A DNA stretch of 64,000 bases from Strongyloides papillosus (taxonomy: Eukaryota > Nematoda > Chromadorea > Rhabditida > Strongyloididae): positions 186,001 to 250,000 of the forward strand of contig SRSI01000014.1 of the NCBI GenBank assembly GCA_005656395.1, given 5' to 3'. Under the pieces are notes generated by a model that did no database searches, was not told the DNA's origin, and saw nothing but the letters and a program-made list of their open reading frames with translations. The translations under genes were made by a program, and so were the position numbers. Shown here piece by piece: positions 11,253 through 22,231 of the stretch (within the stretch, counting starts at the first letter, position 1; every line of letters begins with the position of its first letter).

Positions 11253-13719
11253 CTTTAAATTAATTTACTTTAATTTTTTTAGAATTTTACTATATTTTTT
11301 AAAATAAATTATAATATTTATCTTTTTTATCTTGTTTTGTCACTATGGTGAGAATGTAACATGAATAGTGTAAAAGTGGTTTTTAGTTTTGAAAGTTTCG
11401 TTTACTTGTTGTTTGCGATTCTAGCCAAAATAATCAGTAACAGAAAACTTCTATATTTTATTTTTTATTGCCAAATTAAAAAATACTACTTATTAAATAT
11501 AGTAGATACAAATTGATTAAATTATAGTATAAGATGTAATATACATATGGTTTATGACTTTAAAGCTTAATATTAGAAAGCATTTAATAAAAATAAAACA
11601 TTTAACGTTCTATTTTAATTTTTTTTACCTTAAATAATCTAAATGTTACATTGTATGTGATAATTTCTTGCTCTTTGAAATTTTTACATTAACTATTGTT
11701 TTTAAATGTGCAGTTAAGTAATTATAGATATTTTTTATTAAATTTTATCGATATTCATAAATTTATAATAAGTACTTTATAATTTATTAACTATGAATTC
11801 GTTAATCTTTCAAACAATGATCTTTAATAGAAATTCCTTTGAAGTATTTAGAAATCGTACAAAAATTATAAAATATAGCGTAGTATTTATCAACATTGAT
11901 AAACATTTACTAATAATGTTGATGTAAAAAATATTAAGAAATTGATTCTCAATAACGAATTACAATATTTTATGCAATCTGTATTTTGATGAAAAAATTT
12001 TTCGAGTGATAAAAAGTAAAGTTTCAACTTATATCTAAAAAGTTATAAAATGTTGTAGTTTTTTAACTGTTTTACCAAGTAGATTATTTATTTGAACTAA
12101 ATATTTTTTTTGTTAAATATCGCACATTTAAAAAAATCGTATATTTTTAAACTAGTAGTTCTATTGTAAACAAAGTTTTTTCCTTATTTTTAAAATTTAT
12201 AATTTTTTTTTGCTAAATTCATAATGAGAAACATTTATATTAATAAAAAAAGAACAAATACAATTATTTCAATTAATGACAGCTCTTTTATTACTGTGGT
12301 GTTAACAACACCTTATAAAATAATGATGAGTTACTTAAGATGATTTTATTATAAGAACTAAAGAACAATAAAAACATGTTATATATATAATAGTTATTTT
12401 TCGTGTCAAACATTATGTTTGACTCAGCAATTACCTATCAAAATCAGATTTTATTTAAAAAATAATTAATTATGCACATTTCATGAACATTGGATTAATA
12501 TTAAATATAAAATTAAGTAAGCCAGAAATCAATTATTTTTCAAGGATATAATTTGAAAGCAATATTAGTATTTTGTGAACAAAAAAGAAAATAGTGATTT
12601 TTGGTTTTTTATTGTCCCTTTACTATTGCAACAATAGATAGTTTTCTCTTTGATATTTAAATGATATCAAAAACTCATAAAAGATAACATTAAATAAAAA
12701 ATATTATTTCCCATAATGTATTACAATTATTATACACCAAAAAAGGACCAATCCTATTGAAGCATAATAAATGCTTCACCTGCTTAAATATCATCATTTG
12801 TTTAAATTTAAAAATATAAAGCAAAAATAAAATTGTTGTGAAATACCCAAGACATTTGGTTGCCGCATAAAATCCTGTCTTTTTTACAAAAATATATATT
12901 TAACATTCTTAATTAGTATAACTTCTTTTATCTTAATAATTTTTTTATAAAATTATGTTCATTTTAGAGTCTAAATTTTATTTTTACAAAACACGATAAA
13001 GTACATTATTAAAAGTTGTCAATGTTTCAACAAAGATTTTTTTTAAAGTAATCCACAAGTAGCTATAAGTTTAAAATTTTAAAAATTCCATAACAATAAT
13101 AACGAAAGTGATGTTTATTAAATTATGTAAAGTATCATTAATTAAAAGTACCATTTTGTATCTGTTATTTTTTTTTAATTGAAATATTTAAAATCTATTT
13201 TTTATTATTAACAATATACATAGAGTTTTGTGTTTTTCATAGAACTTGATTTTTAAAGATAGTTTTAAAAGGCACTAAAAAATATGGGTTGTCAGAGAAG
13301 TATAATTTAATAAGAAAATAAAATTTCAATAATTCAAACTATTCAAACATATTAAAAAAGACTATGAAATGTTAATAAAATTCTTTATAAAGGTATTTAT
13401 GATTTGGCATGAAGATAAATATTAATTTTATATTTTGAAATGCATTGTAGATAGTAATTCATGTTTAAAGTTAAGAATATTAACTATAGAAAAATATAAA
13501 TTTTTTTATGATTTTATAGCTATTGATTTAGTTTTCGTAAGCAAAATATTTGCGATAAAATAAATCGCATGTCAAAAAAGTTTGAATTTTAAAAGGTTGG
13601 ACAAAATTGATACATTTAAAAAAAATCTGTGTTTTTTTTATTTACACAGCTAATGTTTATAATAAAAACTATAAATACATAAAAAATTTCATATTATAAT
13701 GTATTCATTTACTATTAAA
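11253..13719. repeat. Duplicated intergenic spacer with a palindrome-bearing insert
   Basis: Most of the interval matches the other spacers. A stretch at about 12285-12425 is absent from the others and holds two short perfect inverted repeats (12298-12312 and 12405-12423). No gene is seen. Confidence 0.5.
13669..13678 (+). promoter_or_regulatory. TATA-type core promoter of astacin-like gene 4
   Basis: CTATAAATAC lies about 42 bp before the ATG, in the conserved block. Confidence 0.58.
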
Positions 13720-15023
13720 ATGAAACAATTATTCTTTATTTTATCTTTGACTTTATTGTTCTTAATACAAAGTGTAAGTTTCCAATACTAATATTAAATT
13801 TTTTCTAGACAATTGAAGCAAAATTATCACAAAGCATAAAAAAGCCTCTAACAACAAGACTTCCAATAAAAAAGCTTCCACCAAAAAAGCCTCCATCAAA
13901 AAAGCTTCCATCGAAAAAGTCTACAACAATAAAGCCTACAACAAAAAAGCCTACAACACAAAAGCCTACAACACAAAAGCCTTCAGCACAAAAGCAACTA
14001 CCATCTTATGTTCAATGTTCAACAATAAAATATTATATTAATAATGATTTTGATTCATATTACGTTGAAGATGCTATTGAAGATATTCAAGAAAAAACAT
14101 TTTTAAAATTTATCAAAATTAAAAATCCAATTACAAATGTAGGAATAAATTTTTTTTCTAATAAAAAGGAAGACAAGGTAGTGTTATCATATGACGATAA
14201 AAAACCTACAGTTGTTAATTTGACTAAAGAGACGTATGGCTATAAACATTTAGTAGGATATTACCTTGGTTATGCTTTAGGGTTAATCCCAGAACTTGCA
14301 CGTAAAGATAGAGATTCCGACGTTAAAGTCTTTGAGAAAAACATCTCAGATTCATATAAAAAATATTATGATAAAAAAAGTAGTTATCCTGAATCTTATT
14401 ATGTTACAGGTTTCGACTTTGCATCTATAATGCTTTCTAAGCCTTCCTTTGGAAGTAAATCAAATAGTGAGCGTACTTATATTTCAAAGTTTTATCCATA
14501 TTATGAAAATCAGATTAGTAAATACAATGATTTTTCATTTAATGATTATAAAAGATTAAATCTTTTGTACTGTAAAGATATTTGTAAAAAAAGTAAAACG
14601 TGCGGAAACTATGGCTATTATGGCAATAATTGTGATTCTTGTGAATGTTTCTATCCTTTTCATGGAAAAGACTGCACTTTATATCATGAAAGACATAGTG
14701 AATGTGGTAAAGATTTTACAATCAAAGCATATTCTAAAGCTAAAGAAAAAAAATTAAAAAATATATCTCTCGGAGAATGCTTCTATATTATAAAAGCGAA
14801 TAATCCTAAAAAGAAAGTAGAGTTGACAATTAAAAGATTTAAAGGCGTACCTGGTAGATATAAATTAGAAATAAAATATCGTAAAGATAAAGGTGCTCAA
14901 TATTTAAATATAAACAATGGTGTCACTTCGTTTAAATTTCCGCCATTGTCTAGCAGTGTAATAATAAATTTTGTTTCTTATAGTCCAGGTAATGAGTTGG
15001 AGTTGAAATATCAAGAAGTCTAA
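13720..15023 (+). CDS. Astacin-like secreted protein 4, zinc site lost, expanded Lys/Pro linker
   Basis: Exons 13720-13773 and 13809-15023 (35-bp intron) give 422 aa, about 40 residues longer than its siblings. The extra length is a repetitive linker after the leader (units like KKPTTQKP, KKLPSKK). The astacin-type domain then has helix YYLGYALGLIPE, ARKDRD and Met-turn SIMLS, so no zinc ligand is left. EGF-like and CUB-like modules are nearly identical to gene 1 over several hundred bases, down to silent sites. The stop lies one codon earlier (QEV against QEVKK). The conserved AATAAA is lost. It is the last complete gene of the array. Confidence 0.82.
13838..13996 (+). repeat. In-frame Lys/Pro linker repeat in astacin-like gene 4
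   Basis: About a dozen degenerate 12-bp units of the type AAAAAGCCTACAACA encode KKP(T/P/S)(T/S) blocks. The other three genes have only one to three such units at this place, so the repeat expanded locally. Confidence 0.75.
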
Positions 15024-17998
15024 AAAAAGAACGTTTAATTAATTTACATTAATTGCAAAGAATTTTATTATTTTTTTAAACAAAAAAATTTTTATTTTAC
15101 TTCACCTTGTCTTGTTATTATGAAAAAAATTAAACAAAAATAGTGTAAAAATAGTTCATAATTTCAAAATTTTCATTTACTTGTTTGTTGTATGCAATTC
15201 TAATCAATAGCAAAAAAACATTCATATTTTATTTTTTATTGCCAAATTAAACAATACTAGTTTCTAAATATAGTATTTATAAATTTATTAGAATATTGCA
15301 CAAAAAGTAATATTTAATCTGTTTATGATTTTTAAGACATACTATTAGAAAGTATTTAATTTATATGGAATATTAACGTTTTATTTTAAATTAATTTTTC
15401 TATAGTTTAAATATTTGAAGTGCTACATTTTATGTGTTAATTTTTTGTTGATTGTAATTGTTATATTAACTACTGTTATTGTATTTACAATTATGTAGTT
15501 ATAAATGTTTTTTTATTCAATATTGTGGATATTCAAAAATTTATGACAAATATTATTTAACTTAATAATTGTTGATTCGTTAATCTTTAAAATAATTTTT
15601 GAGTAGAAATTTTAATAAAACAAAAGCATTTAAAAATTATACAAAAGAATATAGAATATAGCATAGTATTTGTTAGTATTGATAAACATTTACCAATAAT
15701 AATGTTAAAATAAAAAATATTAAGATACTGTTTTTAAATAGCTATTACAATGTTTTATACTATCTGTTTCTTAATGTAAAACTTTTTCAAGTGATTTAAT
15801 TAATGCTTCAACATGTGCTTTTAAAATTATAAAAAATGATGATTTTAGTTGTCTTTGCATTAGTGAATTATTAACTTTAACTATATATTTTTTTCAGATC
15901 AATTTAGCTTATTTGAGCAAAATAATATATTGTACAATAATAGTTCTTTTATAACAAAGTTTTTTCTTCTTTAATTTTAAAGTTTTTTTGTTAGATTCAT
16001 AATGAAAAAACATTTTTACTAACAAAAATGATAAAGAAACAAAACAATAATAATTAATGTCAACCCTTTAATTGCTTTTCAAAATCAGATTTTATTTATA
16101 AATAGTTAATTATGCATAATTCGTGAACATTGGATTAATAATGTATATAAAAATAGGTATGCCTGAAATCAATTATGCCTCGAGGATATATTTTTAAATT
16201 CGTATTAGCATCTTGTGAGAATAAAAGAAAATGATTTTTGACTATTATAATATTTTTTACTGTTACGACAGAACTTTTTTTTATATTTAAATGATATCGA
16301 AATCTCAAAAAGATAACATTAAAAAAATAACATTTTCTATCGTGAATTACAATTGTTGTACACAAAAAAGAACACATTTTGACAAATCTTATTGAAACAT
16401 AATAAAATGTTTCACCTGCTTAAATATTTTCATTTGTTTAAATTTTAAAAATATCAAGCGAAAATAAAATTGTTGTAAACAACACAAAAAATAGATTCCA
16501 ACATAAAGTTTTGTCGTGTTTTACAAAAATATATGTTTTTATCTTGAATTAATGTAACTTCTTTTATCTTAATATTTTTTAACAAATTTCATTCATTTTA
16601 GTGTCTAACTTGTTTTTTTTACAAAATACTATAAAGTACATCATTAGAAGTCAATTTTGTGTAAAGTTGCAAACCTTTTAACAAAGATCATTCTTTAAAG
16701 CAATCCAATTAAAACAATAATTTTAGAAGCCTAAAAATTTCATAACGATAATAATAGAAACAATAATTATTTAACTATACAAAGTATTACTAGTCAAAAA
16801 AATCATTTTGTTATTTCCTCTTTAAATTAAAATATTTGAAAATTATTTTTTACTATTAACAAAAATGCATTGAACTTTTTAATTTTTCATATATTTTATT
16901 TTTGAAGATAAACATGAAAGATAATATAAGAAAAAAATTGTCTATCATACGAATATAATTTATGAAAAAAATAATTTATAATAATTCAAACTATTTGAAA
17001 GTATTTATAAAAATAGTATCATATTTTAATATTTGCTCTCTATAAAAGTATTTATATTTTTACTAAAAATTAACTTCTTATCTGGTATTTTGGAATGCAT
17101 TGTAAAAAACAACTTAAGTTTTAAGATAAAAATAATATCATTGAAAGATATCAACTTATTTTAATAATTTTTTAATTATTGTATTATTTGTCATGTGCGA
17201 AATAATAGTTATAAAATTAACCGCATTAAAAAGAGTTAAATTTTATTGGTTGGTACGAATTACTACATTTACACTGATCTGTGTTTTTTCCCTGTGTTTT
17301 AATGAACAAAAATCACTATTTTTTGCGAACTTTAAAATAACAGAAAAATTTTCTATTCAAAAATACAAAGGTTATTGACAAAAAAGTATTTTGTATATAA
17401 CACCCAAGTCATTAAATGAAAAATGTTATTTAAATAAAAAGCAAAGTAAGAGATCACATAGAAAGTTACAACATTTTCCTATCACAATGATCAACTAAAA
17501 ATTTGAATGTTGCAAATTTGTTGACAATCAAATTTTTACTCCATAAAATAAATCTATTTTTCTTATAATTTTGCCATAAAGATATCTCTGTATTCAAGCA
17601 GATTGTTTTGATTTTAAAATGTGAAAAAACAGCAGGGTAAGTTATAAACTAAAATATTTAAAAATAATATACCTATTTTTAGCTTAGATAATAATGTCAA
17701 TAATTAGTTAAAGGACATTCTTAATAAATGTTTCTTATTTCAAAAAAAAGACACATTAACAGTCTCGAATTTTTAATAATAATTACTTTAATTTTGATAA
17801 TAAAATGAAATGTTTGTTCTTATATATTAGCTTTTTATGTTACGTTTAATAAATGTTAAACAAATATAGATTTTCTTTAGTAAACACGATTATACTTTAA
17901 TTTAAGTTGAGCAAATTGATAAGAAAATATACAAATTTGAATATAATTTTATTTGTTATCAAATTTTCCATCATATTAAAAATTTTAAAAAGATAGAT
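15024..17998. repeat. Last duplicated spacer of the array, then unique AT-rich DNA
   Basis: Up to about 17290 the sequence follows the array spacer pattern, and ends in a degraded copy of the astacin 5' flank (listed separately). From about 17300 to 17998 it no longer matches, and I see nothing recognisable. Confidence 0.5.
17190..17300 (+). promoter_or_regulatory. Orphan copy of the astacin-like 5' flank (relic)
   Basis: The order GTGCGAAATA, ATAAAATTAA, CGCAT, AAAAAGAGTTAAATTTTATTGGTTGG, ACATTTACACTGATCTGTGTTTTTT follows that of the conserved block before genes 1-4. The match stops before the TATA box, and no leader exon follows. Confidence 0.55.
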
Positions 17999-18001
17999 CG
18001 C

Positions 18002-18052
<51 letters not shown>

Positions 18053-18072
18053 GCCGATTGCGCCACGGAGGC
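17999..18072 (-). tRNA. tRNA-Asn (GTT)
   Basis: The reverse strand folds as a standard cloverleaf: acceptor GCCTCCG paired with CGGGGGC (one G-U), A box TGGCGCAATCGG, anticodon arm TTCGG-CTGTTAA-CCGAA with anticodon GTT, B box GGTTCAAGCC, and discriminator G. There is no intron. A T-run for pol III termination follows just beyond the 3' end. Confidence 0.96.
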
Positions 18073-18752
18073 ATGGGATTCCGAGAACGTTCTTGGAAAT
18101 TGAAATGGTCGAATTTCAACGTTTGAATGTATTTTACTTTTTAAAAAAGATTGCTTTTTCTTTAAGTTCATGTTATCCTTCTATTTAATTAAGAATTTAC
18201 ACATTTTTTGATTTTAATTTTCTTCTGATCTTGAATGTAAAAATTTATCATGAAGTATGATTCTTTTTAAACAAATAAACATTCATACTAAATATATTGT
18301 TCTATGCAATAGAATTCTTATCAAACAACCGCACATTATTGATAAAATAAATGATAAAGTATTTTTTAATGTTCCAATCTCACAACTTATTTTACATTAC
18401 CCATTTTAAGAAGAAAGTATTTACTTCCCCTAACATTTTGAAGCATCCGATGCACTTTTAACTTCTTTTTTTCAAAACAATCTACAAATATAATCACCCC
18501 ATATACATAACTAATTAGTAGTTCTCACTTTACAATATATAATATATTATAGGTTCATTAATAAAGATCAGTTGGTGAAGAGAAATATTTGTCTTTTTTA
18601 ATATTTGAAGTTTAAGAAATGAAATATGAATAAATCAAATAGTTTAATGTTATATGAAATTAAACACTTTATCAACTTTATATATAAACTATTTTCAATC
18701 ATTTTTTATAGTTATAATAAAGAATAGCTTTATTTTAAGATGATCTATTCGA
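18073..18752. other. Intergenic, nothing recognised
   Basis: AT-rich DNA between the tRNA and the 3' end of the Nudix gene. Both strands were read, and no gene or repeat was seen. Confidence 0.5.
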
Positions 18753-19551
18753 TTAATAATGCACAGACTTCATTGAATTGTTTCTGTTTAAAAATGCAAT
18801 GTTAACTCTTGAGATAACCTCTTGGAAGTGGGAGTCATTTTTATTGGTCTCAAAAACATCCTTACTCACAGAACCCTTCTCAATAGATGGTAGATTAAAG
18901 TTATTTGAGTGATTGGTAGCAAAAACCTCCATCAACCCTGGTATAGTATCAGCAGAAACCCAATGAAACTTCCCAACATTATTTGAAATCTTGTCACCGA
19001 TAGATAAATCATTTATAGGAAGAGCAAAAACTTCAACATCATACGAAATATCACTCTTGGTATTTAGTTGAAGGCGTGTAAATGGTATGAAACTTTTAAT
19101 ATCAAGACACTTTGCAACAAATAGATCTTTAAATATTGATGGGTAGTTTTCTACTTTCTCTCTATATGCCTTTAGAAGGGGATTGTTTTCGATTGTCTCA
19201 ATTCTGCTCTTTTGTGGTACACCCTCAACTGTTGGGAGAATTCCTGATTCAATAAATAATCCTCTTGCTGCGGCGATACTTCTACCATAGGCATCACTTT
19301 TATAGGTATTGTTTATTGATATTCTATCTAAATTCGTTTTTCTATGGTCAAAAAATTCATCAATTCCAGGTTGAAGGAGTGCTCCAGGAAATCCAAGAGA
19401 ATTAGATAAATACAAAGTGTTTACCTTCTTTTCTCCAACCAAAATCTTATTAGCATTCTTTGAATCTAAAAATAAACCAAATATCTTTATATCATAACAT
19501 AAACATACATAAAATAGTTATAGCACACTTAATAACATTCCTCTGTGCCAT
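18753..19551 (-). CDS. Nudix-hydrolase-like protein (NUDT19-like), altered Nudix box
   Basis: Two exons (19509-19551 and 18753-19465; 43-bp intron) give 251 aa. The order of motifs matches NUDT19/RP2-type Nudix proteins: an N-terminal hydrophobic strand, the SLGFPGALLQP segment (family FPGG), a long linker, then the Nudix helix at about 75-90 and a C-terminal region with FHWVSADTIPGL. The Nudix box (REUxEExGU in the family) reads RGLFIESGI, so two of the metal-binding Glu are replaced by Gly and Ile. NUDT19 proteins hydrolyse CoA derivatives in peroxisomes, but with this box activity is doubtful. The C-terminus (SVHY) is not a clear peroxisomal signal. Exon 1 is inferred from an in-phase donor and acceptor. 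Confidence 0.7.
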
Positions 19552-20597
19552 ATTACTGAAACACCTCAACCAATGTAAAACAAAATCTTTCAGCTATAAC
19601 GTATAATGATTGAATAAGAAAAACAAGCACTTTTATATGTTATAAAATTTTGCAAAAAAGGGGTCAAACCTTTGACTTATTTTATTCTTGTTGTCTAACA
19701 ACTGAACATTTATCATTTATATTTTGGAACTATTAAAACATGTTTTTCATTTTTCGCAATCTATTTTGATGTAAACTCCTCTTTATAAATGAATGATAAA
19801 CTTTTGCATTATTTTATTAGAGTTAATTGATATGTACTATTTTTAAAAGTAATTTTTTGTTTGTTTGATTTTGTTTATACGGAAAATTTTATCATTTTAC
19901 AGTAACTTTTATAAATGATATGATTGATGGTCAGGTGAAGTGATTGTGGTATGATAAGTTTTTGTTAGAATGGAAATTCTAAATGTTGTTGTTACTCATA
20001 AAAATGGCCATATACTACAATTTTTCTTATCACTGAATTCCCTTTTATTATCACGAATTTTATTTCCACTATATTGTCATTGTACATTGTAGTCTTGATA
20101 TTTCAAATTTCATCATACTTATGTATGAGGGTTCAGATCCCGTCAAGGACGAGATGTTTTATGTACCACATGACATTCAGTATCTAGCGATGAAGATATT
20201 AATTAATTCCATCTTTCGTCTTACAAGCGTATGATTAGAAAACCCAGTACGAGCTAGAAAATAAATTTTTCTAATTTTTAAACTGTCCATTTATTTCGAT
20301 ATTTATAGTAAACAGTTGATCACGTTTTTTTTCCGACACCAAACCACATGTTTAACTATTAATACGATAATAGTAAATGTGATAAATTTTTATCAACAAC
20401 TATACCATTAGTGAGAGAATGTTTTATTTTTGAAACAAAAAAGATCATAGCCTATTTTTAAAATATTACAAATAAACAATCTTCTTTCAAAATTGTATAG
20501 GGAATGAAAATATGTCTATACAATTTAAGTTATTATCTTTTTTAATAATAAACTAAAACAATAATAAAAATTCCAATTTAAAAGAATAATAATTAAA
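19552..20597. other. Intergenic with a small GC-richer island
   Basis: No known gene is recognised. An island at 20121-20234 on the plus strand has a 37-codon open frame (see findings), and GGTTCAGATCC inside it resembles a pol III B box. Confidence 0.4.
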
Positions 20598-21782
20598 TTA
20601 TCTATTAAGTAAATGATTAGCTGCTTGAGCTATATCATTTCTGAATCTCCTTAAAGCTTCTCTTACCTCCTCCTCATTGGTGAATCCCATGTCTCGTAGT
20701 GTTTCAATGGCGGTTGCTGGTGGCTCTGGAATTGGTACCTCCGCCTCATTAGGACCACTGTCTCTTCTTAGAACTCTGTTAAGATAATGTAACTGGCCAT
20801 CGGGATTGTTTGTGTTTCTTGGGTTATTATTATACAGATGCCTTATTTGTTGTTGGATAATTTCATTCTCGTACATATCCAATAATTCTTCTCTTTGTTT
20901 TTCAACAGTACAGGCAATGGGTAGTTTCTCGTCAGTTGGTTCTAAGAATTTATTAAAGAATAGATTCCAGATTTTGTTTAAAAACATAATAATGATATTT
21001 CCTGAATCTTGTAAAAAGTTACATGATGGTATGTAATTGGTAAGTTTAGATAAAAAGCTTTGAAATATACATGTGGAGTAGAAGTAAGAAGTAATAAATC
21101 CAATAATAACGGGAATAAATGAAAATTTGGACGATACGACAATCTGTTTTTAATAAGAAAAAGTTATTAATAAAAAAGAAGATAAAATGGAAACTTACTT
21201 GTATCATAAATACAATAGGAAGGTGATGCACCGAAAGTGGTAAACCAAAAATCCTTACATACGGCATGACAGGAATCTCCTTAATTAATTGAACAAATAC
21301 AGCACTAAAAAGTACTTCTGATAGTGTATCAATATACACTTTCTTGTTATTATACTGATAATACGATGTATAAAGTTGCAATGTGTAAACTAACAATGGA
21401 CAACATACTAAACTTATAAACAATAAAAATACTAAAAACTTCCTGGAACCAAATCTCCTCTCAACAAGCCTTGCTGTGTGTATTAAACCTATTTGTCCCA
21501 CTATCGTTGAGAAGTCATCCACTGAAAGTAGGAGTATTATTGTATCAATTATTGATACATTTGTCCAGAAGTCTGATAATCTTATTATATATGCCAATTC
21601 CACTGTACTATTCCAGTAAACTCGTAATATTGTTAAGAGGATGAAAAGAAATACCCTAAAAAATATTGAATTTTTAAATTACATAGAAAAATAATAAAAA
21701 CTTACCACAACTTAGACACCGGAGCACCTTTAAAAAATGATAGACCCTCAATATAATTTATACTTTTCTCTTTATCGTCCAT
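20598..21782 (-). CDS. UBAC2: UBAC2-like ER membrane protein (rhomboid-like fold plus UBA)
   Basis: Three exons (21706-21782, 21199-21655, 20598-21143) with in-phase GT-AG introns give 359 aa. The first two thirds hold several hydrophobic segments and the family signature RLVERRFGSRKFLVFLL (vertebrate RIFERRYGSRKF). A soluble tail follows, and a UBA domain closes the protein (about 318-357: TAIETLRDMGFTNEEEVREAL...NHLLNR). UBAC2 is a rhomboid-pseudoprotease-like protein of the ER membrane that works with gp78/UBXD8 in ER-associated degradation and binds ubiquitin through the UBA. Length and order fit the family (about 340 aa). It is transcribed away from the EndoU gene across a 449-bp gap. 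Confidence 0.88.
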
Positions 21783-22231
21783 CCTTTTTCCATACTTGTA
21801 TGGTTGTTTTGACACATAACATATTCTTTTCCAATACTATATCCTGCCACGAAACATCGGAGGTCTTCTATATATCTTCTCCAGGCGGTAAATTTGAAAT
21901 TTAATTTCCTCCCATTCTCTGATATCACATGTTATTAATGTGTTTCCAAAATTTGGTATATTCTATCTTAATTCATCATTCCCCTATTAACACCAATTTC
22001 CCCTTCTCCTTCTTATTCACCTTCCAACAAGATGATTTATATTATTTAACATAAATTTTATTTGTTAAAAATTTCTCACTAAAATATTTATCTATGTTTC
22101 AAAAGTTAGATGAATGGGTGATAAATTAATATTTATTTTCACTTTTTTCCCTCTACACACACCTAACATTATTTACCCATACAAACTTACCTACTCCTGT
22201 CTGTTAAAATATTTATACATTTTAGTTTGAT
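21783..22231. promoter_or_regulatory. Shared divergent upstream region (UBAC2-like / EndoU)
   Basis: The 449 bp between two outward-facing start codons must hold both promoters. It is pyrimidine-rich (many TCC/CTT runs). I see no sharp TATA box on either side. Confidence 0.4.

Noticed and set aside
3810..15023. Interpreting the astacin-like genes as active metalloproteases
   Set aside because: No HExxH motif exists in any frame of the four genes, and the helix region is clearly present with substituted residues.
16135..16377. 80-codon minus-strand frame in the last array spacer
   Set aside because: The paralogous spacers do not keep the frame and composition is AT-driven.
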